In this document: positions 1 through 8,565 of the stretch, piece by piece
How positions within the stretch are numbered: position 1 is the first letter of the stretch
Layout: each line of letters begins with the position of its first letter
Source of the DNA: an uncultured Eubacterium sp.
GTDB taxonomy: Bacteria > Bacillota > Clostridia > Oscillospirales > Acutalibacteraceae
Assembly: GCA_944380635.1 (NCBI GenBank)
Contig: CALWID010000004.1
Span: forward strand, 1-64,000
Direction of reading: 5' to 3'
Length of the DNA: 64,000 nt
The notes under the pieces: generated by a model
The model's input: the letters and a program-made list of their open reading frames with translations, nothing else
Told to the model about the DNA's origin: nothing
Databases searched by the model: none
Position numbers and translations under genes: made by a program

Positions 1-1002
1 GACAAAGACGAAACAGATGAGGCAATAGATAAAATTGCCCAGCCGATAGAGGAAAGCGGAATTCCGTTTGCGCTTGTTTTCGGCAACCATGACCACGAGG
101 GGCTGGCAAGCGATGAAAACGGCTACAGCGAGGAAGCCGCAAAAGAGTACATACTTCACCGATTTCAGTTATACAGCGGCTGCCTTGCCACCGAGGGTGA
201 AGAAATGACCGGCGTAGGCAACTACAATCTTACTGTTAAAGACAGCAACGGCGAAAAAGATATTTTTAACCTTTGGTTTATGGATTCAAACCCTTACGCC
301 ACAGAAGAAGAGGGCGACGGTTACGGCTATGTTCACGAGGATCAGACCGAATGGTATAAAAAAGTTTCAAACGAATTAAAGGCTCAAAACGGCGGAACTC
401 CCATGCCGTCGCTTTTATTCCAGCATATAATAGTGCCCGAAGTTTATGAAATGCTTACCGAAGTGCCGAAAGGCACAAACGGCGCCGTAAAAGGAAACGG
501 CGGCCATGACGGATATTATATTGCGAACGACGAATATATTTATCAGGGCAATTTGAACGAAGGCCCGTGCCCGCCGAATGTGAACCACGGGCAGTTTGAA
601 AGTTGGGTTGAGCAGGGCGATATAATAGGCGCTTTCTTCGGCCATGACCACACAAATGATTTTGCAGGCGAATATCAGGGAATAAAACTCTGCGCATGCC
701 CTGAAACGGGATTTTACAGTTACGGCGGCGTTCACGGAGTCCGCACCATTACGCTTGACGAAAATAATCTTATCGATTTTGAATCTGAAGTTATTCTGTA
801 TAACGACCTGCTTGACTATGATATATCAAATTTATACATACTAAACCGCGGGTACGCAGAATATAAAAACACTTTTCTGCCGATACTTTTCGGCACGGCG
901 GGCGCAGTTATTTTAATATGCGTAATTACCGCCGCGGCGGTAACCGCTTTAAAAAAGAAAAAAAGACAAACTAAAGCAAAGAAGAAGAAAAAGAAAAAAT
1001 AG
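1..1002 (+). CDS. Tail-anchored calcineurin-like metallophosphoesterase, 5' end cut by window
   Basis: The reading frame is already open at base 1, so the start lies outside the window; the visible part encodes 333 residues. It shows the metallophosphatase signatures in order: FGNHDH (about residue 26 of the visible part), an FQH motif, and GHDH near 3/4 of the length. These are metal ligands of the calcineurin-like fold, so a phosphomono- or diesterase is expected; the substrate is unknown. The C-terminus carries one hydrophobic segment (ILFGTAGAVILICVITAAA) and then a lysine-rich tail of 16 residues, which fits a single-span anchor with the tail in the cytoplasm. The same catalytic motifs and a C-terminal membrane span occur in the gene at 59772-60893, so the two look like paralogues. 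A terminator follows directly. Family call is secure; location and substrate are inferred. Confidence 0.88.
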   Translation, partial: DKDETDEAIDKIAQPIEESGIPFALVFGNHDHEGLASDENGYSEEAAKEYILHRFQLYSGCLATEGEEMTGVGNYNLTVKDSNGEKDIFNLWFMDSNPYATEEEGDGYGYVHEDQTEWYKKVSNELKAQNGGTPMPSLLFQHIIVPEVYEMLTEVPKGTNGAVKGNGGHDGYYIANDEYIYQGNLNEGPCPPNVNHGQFESWVEQGDIIGAFFGHDHTNDFAGEYQGIKLCACPETGFYSYGGVHGVRTITLDENNLIDFESEVILYNDLLDYDISNLYILNRGYAEYKNTFLPILFGTAGAVILICVITAAAVTALKKKKRQTKAKKKKKKK

Positions 1003-1030
1003 TATAGTTAGATAAAAATAGTAAGATAAA

Positions 1031-1066
1031 AAACAAGCGGCTGAAAATCTCAGCCGCTTGTTTTTA
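1031..1066. terminator. Bidirectional rho-independent terminator
   Basis: Perfect 10-bp inverted repeat (CAAGCGGCTG with CAGCCGCTTG, 7-nt loop) flanked by A-run and T-run. It sits between the convergent phosphoesterase and DUF1648 genes and can serve both. Confidence 0.9.
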
Positions 1067-1070
1067 TTGA

Positions 1071-1715
1071 TTAACTTTTTGCGTTTGATTCGTATTCGCT
1101 GTGATAAGCCGCAACGGAATAGACGGGCGGAATTACAAGGCAAAGCATTAAAATTGCAAACGGCGCCGCGAGTGATGACAGAAATGAAACAACCATTAAA
1201 ATACCGGAAGCGCACACCCAAACCGCGCCCGCCGTTATACGGGTTCTCAAAAGCACGGAGTCATTTTTAAGCGTGGGAAAAATACGAAAAATCATTTTTG
1301 GCGTTTTTCTTATATAGGGAATAACCGCACCTGCAAAAAGCATCAGCACCGAACATACGGCGCAAACGATAAATCCGCTGTTTCGCAAAACTCCGAGCGC
1401 ATTGCCGATAACTATGAAATAAGCCGTAAAATCCACAACCGGCATAAGCAGCTTAAAAAGGAAGAATCCGTCGCCGAGCGGGTCTTTAACTTTAAGCGCC
1501 GCGATTAAGCCAAACTGCACCAAAGTAACGACCGCGGGGAAAACAAACAGAAAAATATTCTTATTCAAATATGAATCCGCCTGAAACTGCGAGTCAAAAT
1601 GCACGGCAAGAGCATACGGCAGTTTTGAATAAAACAGCGCGCCCGCAAGCGCGGGAGCAAGGCAGACTGCCGACGCCAGTATATCAAAAAGCGAGAAAGA
1701 ATTTTTCCTTTTCAT
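1071..1715 (-). CDS. DUF1648 / SdpI-like integral membrane protein
   Basis: A 214-residue protein with about six hydrophobic segments. Near the N-terminus, after the first span, it has the pattern LPxxLAVHFDSQFQADSYLNK, which resembles the P..iHfn..G..D...sK motif of the DUF1648 domain found in SdpI immunity proteins and related membrane proteins. The later IPYIRKTPK...LRTRITAGAVWV stretch matches the SdpI second half only loosely. I chose the ATG at 1715 (MKRKNSF); an in-frame TTG at 1736 overlaps the stop of the upstream gene and would add seven residues. It follows the beta-lactamase-fold gene closely and is probably co-transcribed with it. Function unknown; an immunity or envelope-stress role would be a family-based guess. 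Confidence 0.6.
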   Translation of the reverse strand: MKRKNSFSLFDILASAVCLAPALAGALFYSKLPYALAVHFDSQFQADSYLNKNIFLFVFPAVVTLVQFGLIAALKVKDPLGDGFFLFKLLMPVVDFTAYFIVIGNALGVLRNSGFIVCAVCSVLMLFAGAVIPYIRKTPKMIFRIFPTLKNDSVLLRTRITAGAVWVCASGILMVVSFLSSLAAPFAILMLCLVIPPVYSVAAYHSEYESNAKS

Positions 1716-1732
1716 ACTTAAGACCGCCAAAC

Positions 1733-3319
1733 TCAAACAAAATATCCGCTGAAATCAGGCTCAAGAAGCGGCAGACCCAAATCGTGGACGGCGTTTTCAA
1801 TAAATTTCTGCGCCGCCTTCGGCTTTGCCGGAATACCCATAAAGGTGAGGTAATATAATGTTAACTCCTCAAAAGTGGGGCTCATTTCATTTTTTATCTT
1901 TACCTTATCCGCCGAAAATTCAAAAGTGAATTTCCTTACATGCGCCGTTTCAACCGGCCTTATCCACAATTTCAGAGTTCCGTCTTCCTGCCAGGCGGCT
2001 TTTGAATATGTATGGTAATGCAAATCGCCGAGAGTTATCTCACTTTCGGCATATTCGCCGTTCATACCCGCGCGAATTACATTTGTATATTCCTTTTCGC
2101 TCCATGTAAAGGCAAGCCCGTCATCATCAAAATCAAATTTCATTGCATTAATATTGCCGGGCTTTCTGTAAAGCATATTCAGCACGGAAATTGAAATTAT
2201 AGATGCATATTTATTACTTTTGCATTTTATTATTTTTCCGTTTACAGCGTGCTCTGCGGCGGCGTTTCTGGGTTTTGCAGGCAAATCCTCAACCTTGCAG
2301 TTTTCTATTGTTTCAACAAGTGAAGCGTATGCTTTTTCGTCCTCCTCAAGAGAATCATTTTGGAAACATTCAGGAAAATACTTCCAAAATACTTTCATAA
2401 CTTTATAATCCTCGGACTCGCCGCAGTTCAGCACAACGAGCGCGTCATAATTGGGAAACATAAAGCATCTTTGGCCGAAAAGTCCGTCCGCCCTGAAACT
2501 GTTTGATACGGGATTTCGCCAAAACTGATAACCGTAACCGCACATATTATCAATAAATCCGTCATGAACAGAATCTGTATGTTTTGCAGTTGCGGTTTTT
2601 ACCCATTCGGCGGGAATAAGTTGAGTGCCGTCTATCCACTTACCGCCGTGTATATACGGCAAAAAGCATTTTGCAATATCCTCAGACTTCATATAAAGCC
2701 CCCAGCCGCCGGCGCAGTAGCCGTTTCCGTCCGTTTCCCAAAACGGTTTTTCTATACCGAGAGGCTCAAAAAGTTTTTCATAAAGATAATCCGCTATACT
2801 TTTGCCGGTAACGCGGGAAACTATTGCCGAAAGCATAAAAGTATTTTCAGAAATATAATTAAATTTCGTGTTCGGCGGAGCAAAAAACGGCGCGTCAAAA
2901 TACTGCTTTATCCAGTCATGCTTGTTTTTCTCATCCAAAAAAGTAATAAGTTTATCCGAGCGCATAGTAAGCAGCATTTCAACGGTTAGTTTATTATTCG
3001 GCGGAAGTTTGGCGTTTTTATACTCCGGGAAAAATTTATAAATCTTATCATCAACGCTTAAAAGTCCGTCCGCAACGGCAAAACCCACCGCGGTTGAAGT
3101 AAAAGATTTACTCATTGAATAAAGCACATGGGGATATTCTTTTGAATACGGCTTAAAAAATCCCTGGGCGCACACCTTATCATGCCTAACGACAGTAAAA
3201 CTTTGAAGGCCGAGCCTTTTTTCATTGATTTCATCAATAAACGCTTTTAAGGCGGCGCTTTTTACTCCGACGCTTTCCGGGGTAACATGCTGAAGCCGAG
3301 TGTTTTTAAGTTTTATCAT
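1733..3319 (-). CDS. Serine hydrolase, beta-lactamase class C / penicillin-binding-protein fold
   Basis: A 528-residue protein. The N-terminal 330 residues are a beta-lactamase-related serine hydrolase: SMSK (S-x-x-K, nucleophilic Ser near residue 68) follows the usual LYSMSKSFTS context, and FNYISENTFMLSAIVSRVTG supplies the second motif (Tyr). Family members include esterases, D-aminopeptidases and 6-aminohexanoate-dimer hydrolases. The C-terminal 200 residues look like the beta-rich domain often attached to them. No signal peptide is visible, so a cytoplasmic enzyme is likely. I start it at the ATG at 3319, which has GGTGAT at the proper distance. An in-frame ATG 12 bases upstream (giving MVIS-) lies inside the recurrent leader element and is less likely. 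Substrate cannot be read from sequence. Confidence 0.83.
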   Translation of the reverse strand: MIKLKNTRLQHVTPESVGVKSAALKAFIDEINEKRLGLQSFTVVRHDKVCAQGFFKPYSKEYPHVLYSMSKSFTSTAVGFAVADGLLSVDDKIYKFFPEYKNAKLPPNNKLTVEMLLTMRSDKLITFLDEKNKHDWIKQYFDAPFFAPPNTKFNYISENTFMLSAIVSRVTGKSIADYLYEKLFEPLGIEKPFWETDGNGYCAGGWGLYMKSEDIAKCFLPYIHGGKWIDGTQLIPAEWVKTATAKHTDSVHDGFIDNMCGYGYQFWRNPVSNSFRADGLFGQRCFMFPNYDALVVLNCGESEDYKVMKVFWKYFPECFQNDSLEEDEKAYASLVETIENCKVEDLPAKPRNAAAEHAVNGKIIKCKSNKYASIISISVLNMLYRKPGNINAMKFDFDDDGLAFTWSEKEYTNVIRAGMNGEYAESEITLGDLHYHTYSKAAWQEDGTLKLWIRPVETAHVRKFTFEFSADKVKIKNEMSPTFEELTLYYLTFMGIPAKPKAAQKFIENAVHDLGLPLLEPDFSGYFV

Positions 3320-3350
3320 ACTAATCACCATAGCCTTTCAGTCAATAAAA
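3320..3350 (-). repeat. Recurrent leader element, copy A (3' tail only)
   Basis: On the minus strand this reads ACTGAAAGGCTATGGTGATT then AGT and the start codon. It is the 3' end of the element found in full at 45519-45675 and 52318-52477. The upstream hairpin and anti-SD are not recognisable here. The GGTGAT supplies the SD of the serine hydrolase gene. Confidence 0.75.
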
Positions 3351-3494
3351 ACTTATTATTATACCATTCTATATTTCAATATTAACCCAACGGGCAATTA
3401 TTTTCAACAAAATTTTACAAGTATAAAAAATTTGTAACTATTTTATAAAACAGAAAAACTGTAAAAAATTATAATAAAAGGTTTTTTAATGATA

Positions 3495-3524
3495 TTGTTG
3501 AAAAAAAGGAAACTATGTTATAAA
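3495..3524 (+). promoter_or_regulatory. Probable sigma-A promoter of the CapD-type gene
   Basis: TTGTTG at 3495-3500 and TTATAA/TATAAA at 3518-3524 with 17-18 bp spacing, about 50 bases before the gene. The divergent spacer 3320-3574 is otherwise AT-rich; the promoter of the minus-strand hydrolase must lie here too, with TATAAT-like TATAAT (minus strand) near 3357-3364. Confidence 0.45.
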
Positions 3525-3574
3525 ATATACTATATGGAGTTTAAAACGGAAGAATTAAAAAACGGAGTAATCTG

Positions 3575-5470
3575 ATGGAAGACGAAAAAACTTTAAAACT
3601 TACTGCTTTTTGCAAAAAAGCCGTTATCGTAATTGTTGATTTTATTCTGTACTTTTTATCAAACGCCGCAATAGTATACCTTACTATGGGCGGTCATGTA
3701 CGGGCAACCGAATACAGCGGTATTCTTTTTAATTACCTGCATTTATTTATAACGCTTGCCGTGCTTTACATTATTAATAAACTGCTTGACCTTTACAAAA
3801 GCGTATGGACTTTTGCCGGCGTTGATGAGATTGCGCGCACCATAGTTGCCGCGCTTTTATCCGCTTTTTCTCTGTTTTTCTTTGACAGAATTATTTTTGC
3901 AAAACTTTTGCATTTTAATGGCTGGCTGCCGTTTTACGCGTACTTTCTTATGTTTGTGCTTGAGTTTGTTGCGCTCTGCGCTCCGAGAATTGGATTCAGG
4001 TTGTTTAAAAGGTATACAGGCAAAGCGATAAACCTTTCAGGCAAGCACAAGCGGGTTATGATAGTAGGCGCCGGATTTATGGGCGATTTCTTTATTAACG
4101 AACTTATTATAAACCATTATAAGGACGGCTACCCCGTGCTTGCGGTTGATGACAACCCCGTTAAAATGCACAAAAGGATAAACGGAGTTAAAGTACGCGG
4201 AACCTGCGCCGAAATACCTCAACTTGCGCAGAAATACGATATAGATATTATTATGATTTGTTTGCCGTCCGCATCACGCACAAGGCAGAAAGAAATAATT
4301 GATATTGCTATGCAAACTAAATGCGCTATCAAAATTTCCCCTTCCGTTAATGAATTTCTTGAGGACGGCGCAAAGGCAAGAAAGATAAGAAATATAGAAA
4401 TAAGAGATTTGCTTGCGAGGCCGGAAGTTAAACTTGATAAAAAAGTTTGCCGCTATCTGATAGGAAAAACCGTGCTTGTAACCGGCGGCGGCGGTTCCAT
4501 AGGCTCAGAGATATGCAAGCAGGTTGCGCGCTATTCGCCGAAATCAATTATTATTTTTGATATTTACGAAAACTGCGCGTTTGAACTTGAAAACGATATG
4601 AAAAACAAATACGGCGACCAAATTGATGTTCACATCAGGATTGGTTCCGTTAGGGATAAAGACCGCCTTAAAGAAGTGTTTGAGGAATTTTTGCCGGATG
4701 TTGTTTTCCACGCCGCAGCGCACAAACATGTGCCGCTAATGGAAAGCAGCCCGTGCGAAGCGGTTAAAAACAATGTTTTCGGCACGCTTAATGTTGCCGA
4801 AGTGTGCAACGAATTTAAGGTTAAGAAAATGGTTACCCTCTCTACGGACAAGGCTGTTAACCCAACTAATGTTATGGGCTGCACAAAAAGAATTACAGAA
4901 CTTATTGTGCAGTATATGAACACAGTAAGCGAAAGCACCGTTTATGCCGCAGTGCGCTTCGGAAATGTGCTTGGCTCTCACGGTTCCGTTATACCGATAT
5001 TCAAAAAGCAGATTGAAGAAGGCGGGCCGATAACGCTTACCCACCCGGATATAGAAAGATATTTTATGACTATTCCGGAAGCGGCGCAGCTTGTTTGCCA
5101 GGCAGGCGGACTTGCAAAAGGCGGCGAAGTATTTGTGCTGGATATGGGAGAACCTGTTAAGATAAAAGACCTTGCCGTTAATATGATAAAACTTGCGGGT
5201 TATGATGTTGACGATATAGGAATAAAGATTACAGGCCTGCGGCCGGGCGAAAAAATGTATGAGGAACTTGCCCTTGAAAGCGAGATGGAAACGAGGAGCA
5301 AAACGGCGCTTGAAAAGATATTCGTTACCCAGCCGATTGAAATAGACGATAAAAAATTTGCGCAGATGATAAACGACCTGCACAATATTGACGAATCGAA
5401 TGTAAGGGAAACTCTTGAAAAATATGTGCCGAATTACCACCCGGCGGCTAATTCCGGAGAGGATTATTGA
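3575..5470 (+). CDS. Membrane nucleoside-diphosphate-sugar 4,6-dehydratase/epimerase (CapD/WbpM/PglF family)
   Basis: A 631-residue enzyme of the large polysaccharide-biosynthesis SDR family, about the usual length. Domains in order: about four transmembrane helices (residues 1-140); a first nucleotide-binding fold with VMIVGAGFMG (about 160); then an extended SDR with TGGGGSIGSE for NAD(P) binding (about 301). STDKAVNPTNVMGCTKR (about 421-437) is the catalytic region. As in WbpM and PglF, the usual SDR tyrosine is replaced by Met and the Lys is kept. Known members dehydrate UDP-GlcNAc at C4/C6 at the inner membrane, the first step to bacillosamine- or QuiNAc-type sugars for glycans. It stands alone with its own promoter and terminator, so the glycan genes must be elsewhere. 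SD GGAG precedes the ATG. Confidence 0.92.
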   Translation: MEDEKTLKLTAFCKKAVIVIVDFILYFLSNAAIVYLTMGGHVRATEYSGILFNYLHLFITLAVLYIINKLLDLYKSVWTFAGVDEIARTIVAALLSAFSLFFFDRIIFAKLLHFNGWLPFYAYFLMFVLEFVALCAPRIGFRLFKRYTGKAINLSGKHKRVMIVGAGFMGDFFINELIINHYKDGYPVLAVDDNPVKMHKRINGVKVRGTCAEIPQLAQKYDIDIIMICLPSASRTRQKEIIDIAMQTKCAIKISPSVNEFLEDGAKARKIRNIEIRDLLARPEVKLDKKVCRYLIGKTVLVTGGGGSIGSEICKQVARYSPKSIIIFDIYENCAFELENDMKNKYGDQIDVHIRIGSVRDKDRLKEVFEEFLPDVVFHAAAHKHVPLMESSPCEAVKNNVFGTLNVAEVCNEFKVKKMVTLSTDKAVNPTNVMGCTKRITELIVQYMNTVSESTVYAAVRFGNVLGSHGSVIPIFKKQIEEGGPITLTHPDIERYFMTIPEAAQLVCQAGGLAKGGEVFVLDMGEPVKIKDLAVNMIKLAGYDVDDIGIKITGLRPGEKMYEELALESEMETRSKTALEKIFVTQPIEIDDKKFAQMINDLHNIDESNVRETLEKYVPNYHPAANSGEDY

Positions 5471-5503
5471 CGGCTATTCAGGCAAATTAAATAAGCAAAA
5501 AAG

Positions 5504-5533
5504 AATCGGCCCGATTTTTCGAGCCGATTTTTA
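5504..5533. terminator. Rho-independent terminator
   Basis: AATCGGC / GCCGATT stem followed by TTTTTA, between convergent genes (CapD-type and GH2). Confidence 0.8.
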
Positions 5534-5557
5534 TTTGCCGAAGAAAGCGGACAAATA

Positions 5558-7618
5558 TTAATATTCCCAAATAACAATATCTTTTAAGCCGCCGTCTGAC
5601 ACAGCTTTTACTTCATTTTTTCCGCGCCTTAATTTTACACCGCGGAAAACAAAAACGCGGCTGTTTGATTTAGCGCTCTTCTGCCCTGCTTTAAAACCGT
5701 TCACATAAAGAGTAATCTCATTTTCATTAGAATAAATTTTTACTGAAACACGCTTATTTTTCCTTTTAACAAATCTGCGGGAAGTTATATACAAAACCCG
5801 CTCACTGCTCCAGTAAGATTTATAAAGGAAAAAGGCGTCTTTTTTTATTTTTCTGTCATATGTAACAAGGCCTTTGTCATTCCTGCCCGGAATACCGCCC
5901 TCATTACGGCTGTCTATTGCAAAATCAAACATATTCCACACAAACGCGCCCCAGATTTTATCCGCTTTTGGGGACATAAAATATTTAAGCGCGTGCTCGT
6001 GAACTATGGACGCCCATTCCTCCGAATGAAAATCACAAACGGTATTCTTTGGCTGTTTTGGTTTTTCGGTATGATGATAAATATTTGAGCCGGCGCCGTA
6101 TTCAGAAACGGCTACTCCCCTGCCGCCGTTTGCCCTGATATGCGCCGCTGCCTGGGAGCGAAACATTTTGGGGCTTCCCCAATACCAGCCGGGATAAATA
6201 TTGCAGCCCTTTATATCCGTCTGCCATTTATCTCCGTCAAAATGATTTGTGGCAAGCGCCGTATAACGCGAAGAATCAAGGGAATGAGCCAAATTATTTA
6301 ATTCACTCATCATATAAGCAGCAGTATCGCCGTATTCGCGCCGCACCTCGTTAGATACACTCCAGCAAAACACACTGGGGCGGTGAATTTGCTGAACTAT
6401 AAGTTCCGTAAGTTGCTGTTTGGCGTTTTTAAGCATATCGGCCGTAACGGCGGAATCAACTTTTTTATCCGTTTTAAGCGGTGAAATACCCATTCCGCCT
6501 ATATTTTCAACAAACGGTATCTCCGCCCACACAAGCAAGCCGTATTTATCACACAAATCATAAAAATGCGGGTGGTGCGGATAGTGCGCAAGGCGAACGG
6601 CATTGGCGCCCATTTCATAAATAAGGGCAAAATCCTGATCGTGCTCTTTTTCAGTAACTGCCCAACCCATATTTTCCCTGTCCTGATGGCGGTTAACGCC
6701 CCGCAGCGGATAACGATTGCCGTTTAGGAAAAATCCTTTTTTAGCATCAATATTAATATATCTGAAACCTATAAATTTTTCCACTCTGTCGCTGACAATA
6801 CCGTTTTCAATAATTTCGCACTTCACCTTATAACGGTAAGGCGCTTTTCTGCCGTTCCAAAGGCGCGGATAATCAACGCATAGTTTTACTGTGGCATTTT
6901 TGTTATCAACATTCTTTTCAGCCGAAACAATCGTTTTACATTCGTTATTTTCAAATTTTTCAAACCGAGTTTTATCAAAATCAGGAACTTTAATGCCGGG
7001 GCACGGCTCAAAGGTTCCGGCGCCCGATATTGAAACACGCAATTTACAACTGCTTTCGGCGCCGCTGATTTTCGCTCTGACCGTAACCTCGGCGCGTTTT
7101 GCTATCTGCGGGATATTAGGATAAGTTATATATACACCGTCCGAACCGAAATCATCAAGCGAAAAATGCGCGCCGGAAACCTCAATTAAATTCACTTTTC
7201 GGTATATCCCGCCGAAAAAAGTGAAATCGGCAGTCAGCGGGATTACATCAGGAAACGGAAAATTGCTTACGGAAACGGCAATTTCATTTTTGCCGCTTAT
7301 CACAGCGTCTGTAATATTAATCCTAAATAAAGTATATCCGCCCCTGTGTTCGCCGATATGCGCGCCGTTAACATAAATACTGCAAACACTGTTTACTCCG
7401 TAAAACTCAAGATAATACAGCGTGTTTTCTTTTTTATCAATATTAATGTTTTTAAAATAACAACATTCGCCGCGAAAATAATCATCGCCGCCGTCCTGCC
7501 CGTCAAGCGCGTTCCAAGTATGCGGTAAACTTACCGCTGCGGCGTCAGCCACGCAAGCATTCTTATATTCTGCACGGCAAAACAGCCAGTTATCCATTAG
7601 CGGCGTTACTATTTTCAC
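5558..7618 (-). CDS. Glycoside hydrolase family 2 (beta-galactosidase-type)
   Basis: A 686-residue GH2 enzyme with the jelly-roll sugar-binding domain first (LPHTWNALDGQ, then GECCYFKN, FYGVNSVCSIYVNG), an immunoglobulin-like middle domain and the TIM barrel (RGVNRHQDRENMGWAV, NAVRLAHYPHHPHFYDLCDKYG). Acid/base Glu is in WSVSNEV (about residue 421) and the nucleophile Glu in VSEYGAG (about 503). Glu in NE and the downstream E are the two carboxylates of the retaining mechanism. No signal peptide, so it acts on imported oligosaccharides. Beta-galactosidase is most likely, but beta-glucuronidase or beta-mannosidase activity is not excluded. Start is GTG at 7618, four codons after an in-frame ATG inside the leader element; GGTGAT fits the GTG. 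Confidence 0.88.
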   Translation of the reverse strand: MKIVTPLMDNWLFCRAEYKNACVADAAAVSLPHTWNALDGQDGGDDYFRGECCYFKNINIDKKENTLYYLEFYGVNSVCSIYVNGAHIGEHRGGYTLFRINITDAVISGKNEIAVSVSNFPFPDVIPLTADFTFFGGIYRKVNLIEVSGAHFSLDDFGSDGVYITYPNIPQIAKRAEVTVRAKISGAESSCKLRVSISGAGTFEPCPGIKVPDFDKTRFEKFENNECKTIVSAEKNVDNKNATVKLCVDYPRLWNGRKAPYRYKVKCEIIENGIVSDRVEKFIGFRYINIDAKKGFFLNGNRYPLRGVNRHQDRENMGWAVTEKEHDQDFALIYEMGANAVRLAHYPHHPHFYDLCDKYGLLVWAEIPFVENIGGMGISPLKTDKKVDSAVTADMLKNAKQQLTELIVQQIHRPSVFCWSVSNEVRREYGDTAAYMMSELNNLAHSLDSSRYTALATNHFDGDKWQTDIKGCNIYPGWYWGSPKMFRSQAAAHIRANGGRGVAVSEYGAGSNIYHHTEKPKQPKNTVCDFHSEEWASIVHEHALKYFMSPKADKIWGAFVWNMFDFAIDSRNEGGIPGRNDKGLVTYDRKIKKDAFFLYKSYWSSERVLYITSRRFVKRKNKRVSVKIYSNENEITLYVNGFKAGQKSAKSNSRVFVFRGVKLRRGKNEVKAVSDGGLKDIVIWEY

Positions 7619-7690
7619 ACTAATCACCATAACCTTTCAAACTGCAAAAACAAAATAAAAATTCGGCTCCTGTTTTACACCTAACTGTAA
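7619..7690 (-). repeat. Recurrent leader element, copy B (degenerate)
   Basis: Minus-strand GCAGTTTGAAAGGTTATGGT followed by GATTAGT and GTG matches the 3' end of the element. Further upstream TTACAGTTAGGTGT resembles the TACAGTAAGGTGT hairpin arm of copy F. The GGCTRC loop partner is not preserved. Confidence 0.65.
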
Positions 7691-7753
7691 TATAACAGAT
7701 TACAAAGCGAAAAACAACAGCCGCAAAATTTTTCTCCGTTTAAAAAACACATA

Positions 7754-7782
7754 TTGTTTGCCCGTTTAAAAAAATGTATAAT
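7754..7782 (+). promoter_or_regulatory. Sigma-A promoter of the deaminase gene
   Basis: TTGTTT (7754-7759), 17-bp spacer, perfect TATAAT (7777-7782), about 30 bases before the start codon. Confidence 0.8.
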
Positions 7783-7817
7783 GTAAATATCATTTTGGTG
7801 AAATGAAGGAGAAAAAT

Positions 7818-8285
7818 ATGAACGAAGACGAAAAATTTATGAAAAGAGCAATAGAACTTGCGCGGCTTGCGGCTCAGCACTCAAACGAGCCTTTCGGCGC
7901 GGTGCTTGTTAAAGACGGTAAGATAGTTTTTGAAAATGAAAACAGCATATATACGGATAACGACCACACTGCCCACGCTGAACTTGGGCTTATTAAAAAA
8001 TTTTGCAAAAAAACAGGTATAACAGACCTCAGCGGATACACTCTTTACTCAAGTTGTGAGCCGTGCTATATGTGCAGCGGCGCAATGGTGTGGGCAAAAC
8101 TCGGCAGACTCGTTTACGGCGCAAGCGATATTGAACTCAGCGAAATACTCGGCTCAAACGGCGGCGAATGCTGCAAAGATGTAGCAAAAGGCTCTTTTTA
8201 CTTTCCGAAAACTACCGCGGGCGTGCTGAAAGAGGAAAGTTTACAGGTGCTTAAAGATTATTTTAAAAGCAATAAAAAAGGATAA
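7818..8285 (+). CDS. Zinc-dependent nucleoside/guanine deaminase (CMP/dCMP deaminase superfamily)
   Basis: A 155-residue deaminase with the zinc-site motifs HAE (TAHAELGLI, about residue 53) and CEPCYMC (PCxxC, about 83-89). The Glu of HAE is the proton shuttle, and His plus two Cys bind zinc. The arrangement NEPFGAVLVKDG...TAHAE...YTLYSSCEPCYMCSGAMVWAKL is closest to GuaD-type guanine deaminases of Firmicutes. A TadA-like tRNA adenosine deaminase or cytosine deaminase is less likely but not excluded. I start at the ATG at 7818, which has AAGGAG six bases upstream. The earlier ATG at 7803 would put that SD inside the gene. Single-gene unit. Confidence 0.82.
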   Translation: MNEDEKFMKRAIELARLAAQHSNEPFGAVLVKDGKIVFENENSIYTDNDHTAHAELGLIKKFCKKTGITDLSGYTLYSSCEPCYMCSGAMVWAKLGRLVYGASDIELSEILGSNGGECCKDVAKGSFYFPKTTAGVLKEESLQVLKDYFKSNKKG

Positions 8286-8388
8286 AACTAAAAAAGCAAA
8301 ATTACTAAATTCATTTTCATTATAAGTTTTTATGTTATTTTGGAAAATTATTATGAATTTATTACTCAAAAATAAATTAAATATAAAA

Positions 8389-8415
8389 TTAGCACTCTAA
8401 CCTTGACAGTGCTAA
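8389..8415 (+). promoter_or_regulatory. CIRCE operator (HrcA binding site)
   Basis: TTAGCACTC, nine bases, then CAGTGCTAA. This is the CIRCE inverted repeat (TTAGCACTC-N9-GAGTGCTAA) with one mismatch. It overlaps the -35 box of the hsp20 promoter, as expected for repression by HrcA that is relieved on heat shock. Confidence 0.93.
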
Positions 8416-8430
8416 TTTTTGTGATATAAT
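8403..8430 (+). promoter_or_regulatory. Sigma-A promoter of hsp20
   Basis: TTGACA (8403-8408), 16-bp spacer, TATAAT (8425-8430), embedded in the CIRCE operator. Confidence 0.9.
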
Positions 8431-8436
8431 AAAGAT

Positions 8437-8565
8437 GAACTTGAAAGAGAGGTAATCTCCAAAGGGTTCACAAACCGGCAAAAGCAGGTAACAAAAGCTC
8501 GCCACCGCGAGGGCAAATCCCCACAGCTACGAGTAAAATCAATAGTTTGAATGGAGGAATGACTT
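8437..8565 (+). promoter_or_regulatory. Long structured 5' leader of hsp20
   Basis: About 130 bases separate the transcription start from the ATG, and they are much less AT-rich than neighbouring spacers. Short hairpins are visible: GAGAGGTAATCTC (8449-8461), GGGTTCACAAACC, and CTCGCCACCGCGAG (8500-8513). The segment TCTCCA at about 8456-8461 can pair with TGGAGG of the SD (8551 on), with one G-U pair. This could close the ribosome site at low temperature. Structure is inferred by eye only. Confidence 0.45.

Noticed and set aside
4736-5440. 234-residue open frame antisense to the CapD-type gene
   Set aside because: The sense frame has the SDR catalytic motifs; the antisense product has no recognisable feature or SD.
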